Shown here in pieces: positions 9,681 through 17,524 of a stretch of 64,000 nucleotides of DNA. The DNA comes from CAXBCP01 sp047638395 (lineage in GTDB: Bacteria > Pseudomonadota > Alphaproteobacteria > MPNO01 > UBA830). The notes beneath the pieces were generated by a model. It was not told the origin of the DNA. It made no database searches and saw only the letters and a program-made list of their open reading frames with translations. Both the position numbers and the translations under genes were made by a program. Within the stretch, counting starts at the first letter, position 1; each line of letters opens with the position of its first letter. The stretch spans positions 62,001-126,000 of the forward strand of contig JBLIMV010000011.1 in the NCBI GenBank assembly GCA_047638395.1, given 5' to 3'.

Positions 9681-10436
9681 ATGACGACACCACCTGCCGG
9701 GGCACCATCGCTGCCAGACGGGTACACCCTTCACCGATTTGATGAAATCGACGGTACCAACGCGGAAGCGCTGCGCGCCGGCGTGCCGGACCGGCATGTC
9801 TATTTTGCACGCCGCCAGACTGCGGGGCGTGGCCGCCAGGGGCGGGAATGGGTGTCGCCGGAAGGAAACCTCTTTACCACTATCTGTGTGATTCCGCCGG
9901 CTGGCAGAAACCCCGCGCAACTTGCCTTTGTTGCCGGTCTGGCGGTTCTGGATGCATTGTCCGAGGTCGCGCCGGACGTTGGTTTCGCGCTCAAATGGCC
10001 GAATGATGTACTGGCGTCGGGGCGAAAACTCTCCGGCATCCTGATCGAAGCAGGGGAGCAGGGTTATGCCGTGGGCATCGGTGTCAATCTTGTCGCCTCA
10101 CCACCGGATAGTGCTGTGCGGTTTCCGGCGACACATCTTGAGCGGGTATCGGGCCTTTCACCCGTAACGGGCCCCGACGCCCTTTTGGTTGCGCTCTGCC
10201 GGCATTTTGACGTCTGGTTTGACCGCTGGGTGACGGACGGGTTCGAGCCGTTGCACGCCGTCTGGCTTGCGTCTGCGCACGGGATGGGCGATACCATCGC
10301 CGCATCGACGGGCACCGACCGTATCGAAGGCCGCTTTAAAGGGCTGGACGCAGACGGCGCATTGGTGCTCGAAGATGACGGTGGTGATCTGCGTATTATC
10401 ACTGCAGGTGACGTGTTCTTTCCGGGAGCCGATTGA
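9681..10436 (+). CDS. birA: Biotin-[acetyl-CoA-carboxylase] ligase (catalytic type, no DNA-binding domain)
   Basis: This 251-residue enzyme attaches biotin to the carrier domain of acetyl-CoA carboxylase through biotinyl-AMP. The biotin/ATP loop GRGRQG is at residues 49-54, KWPNDV at 105-110, followed by KLSGILIE; the small C-terminal SH3-like domain is present. The N-terminal winged-helix domain of bifunctional BirA is absent, so this is a ligase only and not a repressor. The frame is open back to 9636 inside nuoN, but the ATG at 9681 directly after the nuoN stop gives the natural N terminus. Its last codons overlap a possible TTG start of coaX. Confidence 0.94.
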   Translation: MTTPPAGAPSLPDGYTLHRFDEIDGTNAEALRAGVPDRHVYFARRQTAGRGRQGREWVSPEGNLFTTICVIPPAGRNPAQLAFVAGLAVLDALSEVAPDVGFALKWPNDVLASGRKLSGILIEAGEQGYAVGIGVNLVASPPDSAVRFPATHLERVSGLSPVTGPDALLVALCRHFDVWFDRWVTDGFEPLHAVWLASAHGMGDTIAASTGTDRIEGRFKGLDADGALVLEDDGGDLRIITAGDVFFPGAD

Positions 10437-10441
10437 GTTTC

Positions 10442-11215
10442 ATGCTTCTTGCCATAGATTCCGGCAATACCAACATCGTCTTCGCCCTCTACGAGGGCGA
10501 TAAGCAATGCGGTGAGTGGCGTCGTTCAAATGATTATCGCCGCACGGCGGACGAATACGGTGTCTGGCTGCTGCAGCTGATGGCTCTGGCCAAGTTGCAC
10601 GCGGCGGATGTTGATGCCGCGATCATCGCGACCGTGGTGCCGGATACGCTGTTCAGCCTGAAGGGGTTATGCCGCAACTATTTTCAGGTCGACCCGATGA
10701 CCGTCGGAGAGCCCGGGATTGCACTGGGGATCGACGCATTGGTGGATTCACCGGAATCGGTCGGTGCGGATCGCCTGGTAAATGCTGTCGCGGCCCATGA
10801 AAAATACGGCGGGCCGCTGATCATTGTCGATTTCGGGACGGCAACGACGTTCGATGTAATCGATGGTAAGGGTAATTATGTCGGCGGGGCGATCGCGCCC
10901 GGGATCAATCTGTCCGTCGAGGCACTGCACCGGGCCGCGGCCATGTTACCCCGGGTCTCGGTTGAGCGGCCGCCGACCGTTATCGGCAAAAGGACGGAAT
11001 CGGCGATGCATTCTGGAATTTACTGGGGCTATGTCGGGCTGATTGAAGGCCTCGTCAAACGCATCCGGGAAGAATATGGAGAAGACATGCGGGTCATCGC
11101 TACCGGCGGCCTTGCGCCGCTTTTCGAAGCGGCCACCGACGCTATCGGTCAGGTCGATGGAGACCTGACATTGCGCGGTCTGGTCAGCATTCATGAGCGA
11201 AATGCCACTACATGA
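10442..11215 (+). CDS. coaX: Type III pantothenate kinase
   Basis: This 257-residue enzyme phosphorylates pantothenate, the first step of coenzyme A synthesis. Type III family motifs are present: the N-terminal phosphate loop DSGNTN at residues 5-10, GADR at 108-111 and DFGTATTF at 130-137. Two starts are possible: TTG at 10433, overlapping birA, or ATG at 10442. I chose the ATG because it gives MLLAID, the usual family start, and lies 13 bases after a GGGAG site. The stop overlaps the rnj ATG by 4 bases. Confidence 0.94.
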   Translation: MLLAIDSGNTNIVFALYEGDKQCGEWRRSNDYRRTADEYGVWLLQLMALAKLHAADVDAAIIATVVPDTLFSLKGLCRNYFQVDPMTVGEPGIALGIDALVDSPESVGADRLVNAVAAHEKYGGPLIIVDFGTATTFDVIDGKGNYVGGAIAPGINLSVEALHRAAAMLPRVSVERPPTVIGKRTESAMHSGIYWGYVGLIEGLVKRIREEYGEDMRVIATGGLAPLFEAATDAIGQVDGDLTLRGLVSIHERNATT

Positions 11216-12858
11216 CAGCTAAAGAACTGCTTTTCGTACCCCTGGGCGGGGCCGGCGAAATCGGCATGAATATGAGCCTCTACGGGTATGACGACCGTTG
11301 GCTCATGGTCGATATGGGGATCGCATTCGGCGATGACACCACACCGGGGATCGATGTGATGACACCCGACCCGGCGTTTATTATGGATAACCTCGACCGG
11401 CTCGAAGGGCTGGTCATCACGCACGCGCATGAAGATCATCTGGGCGCTGTGCCGTATCTGTGGCGCAAAATTCGCTGCCCGATCTACGCGACACCGTTTG
11501 CCTGCGGCCATCTGCGCCGCAAGCTTGATTACAGCGGCATGCTGGACGAGGTGGATCTGATCGAGGTGCCTGTCGGCGGCGGATTCAAGGCTGGGCCGTT
11601 CTCGGTCGACCTGGTGCCGGCCGCGCATTCGATCCCTGAGGCAAATATTCTGGCGATCCGGACCGGGGCAGGGCTCGTGGTTCACGCAACCGACTGGAAG
11701 CTGGACCCGGATCCATTGGTCGGTAAGCCGACGGACGAGAAGGCTCTCAGAGCACTTGGCGACGAAGGCGTTATGGCGCTGGTTTGCGATTCCACAAATG
11801 TCTTTGTCGAGGGTGAAGCGGGTTCGGAAGCAGTGTTGCGCAAAAGCCTGGTCGAGATAATAGGGAAATGCACCGGTCGCGTTGCCCTGGCGACCTTTGC
11901 GAGCAACGTGGCTCGGGTCGCAACCATCAACCACGCTGCGGCCGCGACAGGCCGAAACCCGACCCTGGTCGGACGGTCGTTGTGGCGCAGCGTCGATATC
12001 AGCCGGGAGTGCGGATATCTCGAGGATATCGAGCCGTTTGTGCCGGAATCCGAAATTCGCTTTATCCCGCCGGACAAGGTCCTGATGGGTGTCACCGGGA
12101 GCCAGGGCGAGCCGCGTTCGGCGTTGACGCGCATCGCCGACGGTTCTCATCAGAGCGTCTCGCTCGAGCCCGGCGACACGGTCATCTTTTCGTCACGCGA
12201 GATACCGGGTAACGAATTGTCGATCGGCAAGGTCCAGAACCAGCTTGTCCGGAAGGGCGTGAAGGTACTGACGGAGCGTGACGGGTTTGTGCACGTCTCG
12301 GGCCATCCGGGGCGCAGCGAGCTGTTGCGCATGTATCAGTGGTTGAGGCCGGAGATGCTGGTGCCGGTCCATGGCGAATTACGGCATTTGCAGGAACAGG
12401 AACGTTTCGCACGCGAATGCCAGATCCCGCAGACAGCGATTGCTGAAAACGGCACGATGCTGAGTCTATCGAAAGATGGTGTCGAGGCGGTGGATCATGT
12501 TGAGACCGGCCGGCTCGCGGTTGACGGCAACCGCCTTGTGCGGATTGGCGGCACTATTCTCCGCGAACGGAACCGGCTGCGTATCAATGGCGCTGCCGTT
12601 GCAACCGTCGTCGTCGATGCGGCGGGCAAGGTGCTGGGCGATCCACAGCTAACTGTGCAGGGCGTGCTCGACGATAGCGAGGACGAGACCTGGGATGATG
12701 CGATTGACGCCATTATCGAAGCGGTTAACGCGCTCCCGAAGAAGAAAAGCCGGGATGATGAACAGGTTGCCGAGGCCGCGCGTATTGCAGTTCGCCGGTC
12801 GTTACGCGAAAGTATCGGTAAGCGTCCGGTGACGGATATCCACGTGGTGAGAGTTTGA
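11212..12858 (+). CDS. rnj: Ribonuclease J
   Basis: This 548-residue metallo-beta-lactamase/beta-CASP nuclease matures and degrades RNA with endo- and 5'-3' exonuclease activity. The zinc motif HAHEDH is at residues 71-76. The later histidines of the fold follow (AAHSIPE, HATDWKLDP), and the beta-CASP and RNA-metabolizing region includes SGHPGR and PVHGELRHL. The C-terminal domain of about 100 residues is present. It overlaps coaX by 4 bases. Alphaproteobacteria commonly encode RNase J beside coaX, which supports the assignment. Confidence 0.95.
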   Translation: MTAKELLFVPLGGAGEIGMNMSLYGYDDRWLMVDMGIAFGDDTTPGIDVMTPDPAFIMDNLDRLEGLVITHAHEDHLGAVPYLWRKIRCPIYATPFACGHLRRKLDYSGMLDEVDLIEVPVGGGFKAGPFSVDLVPAAHSIPEANILAIRTGAGLVVHATDWKLDPDPLVGKPTDEKALRALGDEGVMALVCDSTNVFVEGEAGSEAVLRKSLVEIIGKCTGRVALATFASNVARVATINHAAAATGRNPTLVGRSLWRSVDISRECGYLEDIEPFVPESEIRFIPPDKVLMGVTGSQGEPRSALTRIADGSHQSVSLEPGDTVIFSSREIPGNELSIGKVQNQLVRKGVKVLTERDGFVHVSGHPGRSELLRMYQWLRPEMLVPVHGELRHLQEQERFARECQIPQTAIAENGTMLSLSKDGVEAVDHVETGRLAVDGNRLVRIGGTILRERNRLRINGAAVATVVVDAAGKVLGDPQLTVQGVLDDSEDETWDDAIDAIIEAVNALPKKKSRDDEQVAEAARIAVRRSLRESIGKRPVTDIHVVRV

Positions 12859-12862
12859 CCGA

Positions 12863-13108
12863 ATGACCTGGTTTTCTGCAGGGCTTGTTTTCGTCGTTGT
12901 CTGGTGGCTCGTCTTTTTCGTGTCACTGCCGTTCGGCGCGCGCTCCTTTCATGAGGCGGGCGAGGCGGTCGATGTCGGCAATGAATCGAGCGCACCAATG
13001 CGTCCGCGCGTCTGGCTCAAGGCCGGTATCTCGACGGTGATTGCGATCATTTTGACAATCGGCGTCTATTTCCTGATCGATAGCGGCGCGCTCAGCTTCC
13101 GCCCCTGA
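12863..13108 (+). CDS. DUF1467 family small membrane protein
   Basis: This 81-residue protein has two transmembrane helices, at about residues 4-24 and 54-74. Between them is a short polar loop containing the FGARSFHEAGEAVDVG stretch typical of DUF1467. Its function is not known. In many alphaproteobacteria this gene sits between rnj and proS; here it starts 4 bases after rnj, but proS lies 18 kb further on, beyond the purine island. The ATG is preceded only weakly by a ribosome site, so it is probably translated by coupling to rnj. Confidence 0.85.
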   Translation: MTWFSAGLVFVVVWWLVFFVSLPFGARSFHEAGEAVDVGNESSAPMRPRVWLKAGISTVIAIILTIGVYFLIDSGALSFRP

Positions 13109-13153
13109 TCGTCCGGTAGACCTGATCAGCGGCAAAAGCGTGGTCGAAACAGA

Positions 13154-13654
13154 TCAGACGTGAATGCTGGCGCCGCTGCCGTCGAACCAGACTTCGTCGC
13201 AGTTCTGGCCCGGACCACCACGGTCAACGACAAGAAAGTCGCTGTCTGGTTTCAGGACCAGCAATGGATGATGCCAGACCCCGGGACGGTAATTCACACC
13301 CTGACGGCCGGTCGCGTGGAATGCACGCAGTTCGCTCTCCAGAGGTGTGTCACCGGAAGCGGCGACGACGACAAACCAGTCCTGGTTCTGCATCGGAATA
13401 AAGGCTTGCGACCCCAGCGGGTGGCGTTCGACCATGCGAATGGCGATTGGCTGGGGGCGGGGCTGTCCGCGAAAGATGCTTATCAGCGGATTGCCGCCTT
13501 CGGCAGAGATATCCACACCGGCAAGATCGTGAAAACGCTCTGTCGTTCCTTCATTGATCGACAGGCACTGTGCGCCAGTTGTTTCAATCACATCTCCGAA
13601 GGGCGCGAACGCTTCTTTGGTTAGTGGGGCAGGGAAGAGCTCCAGGGTATCCAG
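13154..13654 (-). CDS. allA: Ureidoglycolate lyase (CTG start proposed)
   Basis: This enzyme cleaves ureidoglycolate to glyoxylate and urea, the last step of the pathway encoded here. The sequence has the AllA cupin pattern, with GQPRPQPIAIRMVERHPLGSQ, the QDWFVVVA strand and the YRPGVWHHPLL active-site loop. The first canonical start (GTG at 13591) would cut off the conserved N terminus. The open frame upstream reads LELFPAPLTKEAFAPFGDV, which is standard AllA sequence. The best start is CTG at 13654, seven bases after an AGGAGG, giving 166 residues. No ATG, GTG or TTG exists in that frame between 13591 and the stop upstream. It directly follows the alc stop. Confidence 0.9.
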   Translation of the reverse strand: MDTLELFPAPLTKEAFAPFGDVIETTGAQCLSINEGTTERFHDLAGVDISAEGGNPLISIFRGQPRPQPIAIRMVERHPLGSQAFIPMQNQDWFVVVAASGDTPLESELRAFHATGRQGVNYRPGVWHHPLLVLKPDSDFLVVDRGGPGQNCDEVWFDGSGASIHV

Positions 13655-13656
13655 GG

Positions 13657-14688
13657 TCAGTCCTCCTGTGCCAGTTGACCGAATACTCTGACCCGGCTGA
13701 TACCGCCATCGGGAAAGATATTCAGTCGGATATGGGTAACCGGGCCAATGTCGCTGATCGCCGCCCCTTCGAAATCGTGAATGTGATCCATCTGCAGCTT
13801 TTGCTCGGGCATGAGTTCTTCCCAGGTTTCGCTGGCAGCGACGATATCTGCGTCTGACAGGTCGCCCATGCGGGCTGCCTGAATACTGCAGCGATCAGGG
13901 TAGTTGCCTTTGAAATAGGCGGTGTCGATCTCGATTTTTTTGGCATTTCCCGGGGCGCCCAGGGCGATGACGATCCAGTCATTACCCGGCCCCCGGCGGC
14001 GGCGGGTTTCCCAGCCATCGCCCATGTTTTGGCCCCGGCCCGGGGTCAGAATGATCCAGGGATCGCCATAATGGGCGTCGCTGTAACCGATAACCCGCCC
14101 GGCATTGATGATGGCCGACAGTTCGTGGTGTCCGGCCGGGTCCTGGCGTTTCCATTCGCAGACGGGTGTTCCCCAGACGCGAAAACGCGCGATACCGCCA
14201 TCCGGGAGAATATTGAGCCGCAGGACATTGTAGGCGCGATCATAGTCAACCGGGAAAACGTTTTGGGCGTCAGGCAACAGATCGGATTTGGCGACGATCT
14301 CGGTCCAGACGGTGTTTTCGTCCGGCAAACCGCCGACCAGCGCGCCTTCGATAGAGGCAAATGGCGGGTGATTTCCGGTGAAGAACCGTGTGTTCAACTC
14401 GAACCCGGAGAGGACGCCCTTGGCACCAAGCTGGATGATACAGTGATCGTACCCACCCTGACGCCGCCGGCGGGATTCCCATCCATCCATCCATTTGCCG
14501 TGCTCGTCATAGCGGTCGGGGAAAAAAATGGGCGGCGTATCGTTCAGCATGCGATCTGCCGCGCCGAAGAAATCGTCGCTGACCTCTATGATATTTGCAC
14601 CGAGCCGGGGAGAGGCGAGATTTACACTGCCGAGGGCAAATTCCGGTTTGTCTTCCGTCGCCCGGATGGCGGTAGATGTATCTGACAT
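13657..14688 (-). CDS. alc: Allantoicase
   Basis: This 343-residue enzyme hydrolyses allantoate to ureidoglycolate and urea. It is built of two homologous beta-sandwich repeats. Each ends with a matching motif: ILPDGGIARFRVWG in the first half and IFPDGGISRVRVFG in the second. Each repeat also has a WESRRRR or WETRRRR segment with the nearby conserved glycine-aspartate loop. Length is normal for the family. It is the fourth gene of the leftward arm. uraD ends 3 bases before its start, and its stop lies inside the ribosome site and start region of allA. Confidence 0.95.
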   Translation of the reverse strand: MSDTSTAIRATEDKPEFALGSVNLASPRLGANIIEVSDDFFGAADRMLNDTPPIFFPDRYDEHGKWMDGWESRRRRQGGYDHCIIQLGAKGVLSGFELNTRFFTGNHPPFASIEGALVGGLPDENTVWTEIVAKSDLLPDAQNVFPVDYDRAYNVLRLNILPDGGIARFRVWGTPVCEWKRQDPAGHHELSAIINAGRVIGYSDAHYGDPWIILTPGRGQNMGDGWETRRRRGPGNDWIVIALGAPGNAKKIEIDTAYFKGNYPDRCSIQAARMGDLSDADIVAASETWEELMPEQKLQMDHIHDFEGAAISDIGPVTHIRLNIFPDGGISRVRVFGQLAQED

Positions 14689-14691
14689 ATT

Positions 14692-15228
14692 CTATTTTTC
14701 CTGAAAGAGGGCTTCGATACGCAAAAGTGCGATCCGGTGGACCTGCTTTAGCGCCTCGGCGAATTCTGTTTCGGCATCGTTATCGACCCGGGTTCTGAAA
14801 TTTTCGAGGATTTCCTGCCGGTTGCGCCCGCGAACCGCGAGAATATAGGGAAACCCGAAGGCGTCTTTGTACCGGTCATTCAGGGACTCGAACTCCGTGA
14901 ATTCCTCGGGCGTGCATTGATCGAGTTGAGCGCTTGCCTGCTCACTGGTCGATTCCGCCGTCAGTTCCCCGGAGACGGCGAGCTTGCCTGCGAGATCCGG
15001 GTGCGCGCGCAGCAACGCGAGCTTTTTGTCGTCATCTGCGTCGTCCGTTGCGGTGCGGAGGGAGTTATGCAGCCCTGCGACGGTATCCTGGGTGCCGGTG
15101 AGCCCGTCTGCATAGACAGCTTCCGCAATCCATGGGGAATGTTCGTACACACCGCCGAAGACATCCATGAAATCGTCGCGGGACATCCGGCTCGGCATAT
15201 AGCGGCGATTTTCGTTGGCAGCGTCCAT
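14692..15228 (-). CDS. uraD: OHCU decarboxylase
   Basis: This 178-residue enzyme decarboxylates 2-oxo-4-hydroxy-4-carboxy-5-ureidoimidazoline to S-allantoin, the third step of urate breakdown. Family marks are RAHPDLAGKLA, with the catalytic histidine, and the C-terminal LNDRYKDAFGFPYILAVRGR block that forms the active site. The frame is open to 15303, but the ATG at 15228 overlaps the puuE stop as TAATG and begins just ahead of the conserved region (MSRDDFMDVFGGVYEHSPW). It is coupled to puuE upstream and alc downstream. Confidence 0.95.
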   Translation of the reverse strand: MDAANENRRYMPSRMSRDDFMDVFGGVYEHSPWIAEAVYADGLTGTQDTVAGLHNSLRTATDDADDDKKLALLRAHPDLAGKLAVSGELTAESTSEQASAQLDQCTPEEFTEFESLNDRYKDAFGFPYILAVRGRNRQEILENFRTRVDNDAETEFAEALKQVHRIALLRIEALFQEK

Positions 15229-16166
15229 TATTCGGGTTCTCCGCCGGTATAGGGATGGTTTTCGCGCCAGTGCCGGGCGATATCGAGCCGTCGGCAGAAC
15301 CACACGTCTTCGTGGCTCCGGACATATTCGACGAATCGTTTCAGCGCCGCGAAGCGGCCAGGGCGTCCGGCCAGCCGGCAGTGCAGTCCAATCGACATCA
15401 TTTTTGGCGTTTCTGCACCTTCGTCATAGAGCGTATCGAAGGAATCCTTCAGATAGGCATAGAACTGATCGCCCGAATTGAACCCCTGGGCGGATGCAAA
15501 GCGCATGTCATTTGCATCCAGCGTATAGGGGACGACGAGGTGGGGGGCGCCGGCGGCTTCTGTCCAGAAGGGGAGGTCGTCGTTATAATCGTCGGCGTCA
15601 TACAGAAACCCGCCTTCTTCGGCGACAAGGCGGCGTGTATTCGGGCCAGTGCGGCCTGTGTACCAGCCCAACGGACGTTCCCCGCAGAGACGGGTGTGAA
15701 TGTCGATTGCCTTGTTCAGGTGTTCGCGCTCGGTTTCTTCCGGCACATACTGATAATCGATCCATCGCCATCCATGGCTGCACATTTCATGCCCGGCCTT
15801 TAACGCGGCTTCGACAACGGCGGGATTGCGTTCCATCGCCATGGCAATGGCGAAAAACGTAACAGGGATGTCGTATCCGTCGAACAGGCGCAGCAAGCGC
15901 CAGACCCCGGCACGGCTACCATATTCATAGATCGATTCCATGCTCATGTGGCGAACGCCTTCGCGGGCATCTGCACCGATGATTTCGGAGAGAAAGGCCT
16001 CGGATGCCTTGTCGCCATGAAGAATTGTGTTTTCGCCGCCTTCTTCATAGTTGATGACGAACTGGACGGCGATGCGTGCGCTCCCGGGCCAGTTGGCCTT
16101 GGGCGGGTTTGCACCGTAACCGGCCATGTCACGGGGGTATGCGTCTCGAGGGGTGGGGGTGGTCAT
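15228..16166 (-). CDS. puuE: Allantoinase, polysaccharide-deacetylase type
   Basis: This 312-residue enzyme opens the allantoin ring to allantoate. It belongs to the PuuE family, which has the NodB-like polysaccharide deacetylase fold and is unrelated to metal-dependent amidohydrolase AllB. Typical stretches are RDMAGYGANPPKANWPG near the start, FVINYEEGGENTILHGD, the GHEMCSHGWRWIDYQ motif and TGRTGPNTRRLV. The gene starts 18 bases after the GntR gene and overlaps uraD by one base. Together with uraD, alc and allA it completes conversion of OHCU to glyoxylate and urea. Confidence 0.95.
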   Translation of the reverse strand: MTTPTPRDAYPRDMAGYGANPPKANWPGSARIAVQFVINYEEGGENTILHGDKASEAFLSEIIGADAREGVRHMSMESIYEYGSRAGVWRLLRLFDGYDIPVTFFAIAMAMERNPAVVEAALKAGHEMCSHGWRWIDYQYVPEETEREHLNKAIDIHTRLCGERPLGWYTGRTGPNTRRLVAEEGGFLYDADDYNDDLPFWTEAAGAPHLVVPYTLDANDMRFASAQGFNSGDQFYAYLKDSFDTLYDEGAETPKMMSIGLHCRLAGRPGRFAALKRFVEYVRSHEDVWFCRRLDIARHWRENHPYTGGEPE

Positions 16167-16184
16167 TCTCTTGCTCTCACCTTC

Positions 16185-16877
16185 TTATTGCGCGGCGACG
16201 ACGTCTGCGAAAACGGTGCGCAGGTCGCTATGCGTCTCCGGTGTCTCCAGCATCAGCCGTCTTTCACAGGCCGACAGGTGTTCCCTCATGATCGTGCGGC
16301 TGAGGTCGGCATCGCCCGACTCGATTGCGCCGATCAGCCGGTCGTGATCGTCATCGTCGCACATTCCCTGGCCTGCAGGTACATAGCGGGCAATTGCCAG
16401 CGATGTCTGTGCGACGAGCTGGCGTAAAAGTTCGCGCAACGGGCGGTTGCCGGCGATCTCGGCCAGTTTGAGGTGAAAATCGCCAGACAGGCGAATGGCG
16501 CCGCTCATATCTTCGGCGTCTATGCATTCATGTTCCTGGCGTGACATGCTTTTCAGGGCCTCCGCATCTGCCTGGCGGCATTTCCCTGCGGCCTCGGCGA
16601 CAATGCCGTCTTCAAGCAATCTGCGCGCATCGAATATTTCACGGACTTCGTTCGGCTCCGGTGCCGCAATGATTGCCCCGCGGTTTGGGCGCAGCTCGAC
16701 AACCCGGTCGAGTGACAAGCGAAGCAGGACGGTGCGAATGATGGTCCGGCTGACGCCAAAAACCTCGCAGAGTTCGCTTTCCGTAAGCTTGGTTTCGGGG
16801 CGCAGCCGTTGTTCAAGGATGGCGCCGAAGACCTGATCGTAGATCCAGCCTTCAGAGGGTTTTTTGCCGCGCTTCAT
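16185..16877 (-). CDS. GntR family regulator, FCD (FadR-like) type
   Basis: This 230-residue transcription factor is the first gene of the leftward arm. The N-terminal winged helix spans about residues 10-75 (SELCEVFGVSRTIIRTVLLRL is the recognition region). The alpha-helical FCD effector domain follows from about residue 82 (FDARRLLEDGIVAEAA; later HLKLAEIAGNRPLRELL with a likely metal-binding histidine). Its position between the two arms suggests that it controls purine use and senses a pathway intermediate; the ligand cannot be read from sequence. Its own promoter contains a perfect palindrome of the kind bound by FCD regulators, so autorepression is likely. Confidence 0.9.
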   Translation of the reverse strand: MKRGKKPSEGWIYDQVFGAILEQRLRPETKLTESELCEVFGVSRTIIRTVLLRLSLDRVVELRPNRGAIIAAPEPNEVREIFDARRLLEDGIVAEAAGKCRQADAEALKSMSRQEHECIDAEDMSGAIRLSGDFHLKLAEIAGNRPLRELLRQLVAQTSLAIARYVPAGQGMCDDDDHDRLIGAIESGDADLSRTIMREHLSACERRLMLETPETHSDLRTVFADVVAAQ

Positions 16878-16903
16878 CGAATGCGATCCTGTTCCATATT
16901 TAA

Positions 16904-16932
16904 TTTATAATTGTATACAATCTGAATAACAA
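16904..16932 (-). promoter_or_regulatory. Promoter of the GntR-puuE-uraD-alc-allA arm with embedded operator
   Basis: Read on the minus strand, a -35 TTGTTA (16927-16932) and a -10 TATAAA (16904-16909) are separated by exactly 17 bases. The spacer next to the -10 carries the perfect 12-base palindrome ATTGTATACAAT (16910-16921). Such TTGTATACAA-like palindromes are common GntR/FCD operators. Binding there would block RNA polymerase. The -10 lies 26 bases ahead of the GntR start codon. Confidence 0.75.
16910..16921. promoter_or_regulatory. Predicted GntR/FCD operator palindrome
   Basis: ATTGTATACAAT is its own reverse complement over all 12 bases and lies between -35 and -10 of the leftward promoter. 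The divergent region is 287 bases long. I found no second perfect copy near hiuH, only a weak run of related half-sites around 17138-17150. Confidence 0.7.
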
Positions 16933-17164
16933 TATGACTGTTGGCCATTGGGTCGGTTTTTCAGACTCATATCCTCGTCGGTTCGGATCAAATGATGGCG
17001 TAGAGCCCAATATCCGCCTCATATGCCGTTGTACGGGGCGTGGTGGTGCGCCGCGGGATAATCGGGTTGCGTCGGGTTTCGCCGACGGGTAGGGTTTTGA
17101 GACGTGATCGGTGAAAGATAAAAAAAGACTGATCGGATACAATTTTGTTACGGGGTGAAGCAGG

Positions 17165-17518
17165 ATGGGGCGTCTGACCACTCACATTCTCGACACGGCG
17201 AGCGGCAGTCCGGCGGCGGGTGTGCCGATCGAATTGTTCGCGCTTTCGGGAGACGACCGCGAGCGGATTACATCGGCAACGACGAATAATGATGGACGAT
17301 GCGACGGGCCGCTTCTCGAAGGTGACGGCTTTCGGCCCGGGGTTTATGAGCTGCTGTTTCACGTCGGCGATTATCTTCGTGCCCGTGGCGAAGATCTGCC
17401 GTCGCCTGCTTTCCTCGATGTAGTGCCAATCCGCTTCGGCATCGCATCACCGGATGAGCATTATCATGTGCCGTTGTTGATCTCGCCCTACGGCTATTCA
17501 ACCTACCGGGGGAGCTAG
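17165..17518 (+). CDS. hiuH: 5-hydroxyisourate hydrolase
   Basis: This 117-residue transthyretin-like enzyme hydrolyses 5-hydroxyisourate to OHCU, the step after urate oxidation. The N-terminal LTTHILDTASG motif (active-site histidine H7), the central VPIRFGI strand and the C-terminal YRGS tetrapeptide that defines the HIU hydrolase branch are all present. There is no signal peptide, so it is cytoplasmic. It is the first gene of the rightward arm and lies 6 bases ahead of puuD, the enzyme that makes its substrate. I could not identify its promoter with confidence. Confidence 0.96.
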   Translation: MGRLTTHILDTASGSPAAGVPIELFALSGDDRERITSATTNNDGRCDGPLLEGDGFRPGVYELLFHVGDYLRARGEDLPSPAFLDVVPIRFGIASPDEHYHVPLLISPYGYSTYRGS

Positions 17519-17524
17519 GCCGGT

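Noticed and set aside
13109..13153. CTGATC...GATCAG inverted repeat between DUF1467 and allA
   Set aside because: The loop is long and there is no T run, so I do not call a terminator for the converging genes.
14029..14685. 218-codon frame on the plus strand opposite alc
   Set aside because: It is a shadow of allantoicase, which has clear repeats and family motifs on the other strand.
17085..17164. TTGAGA-16-TAAAAA as the hiuH promoter
   Set aside because: The -10 is poor and the spacing short; other choices in this AT-rich stretch are equally weak, so no call is made.
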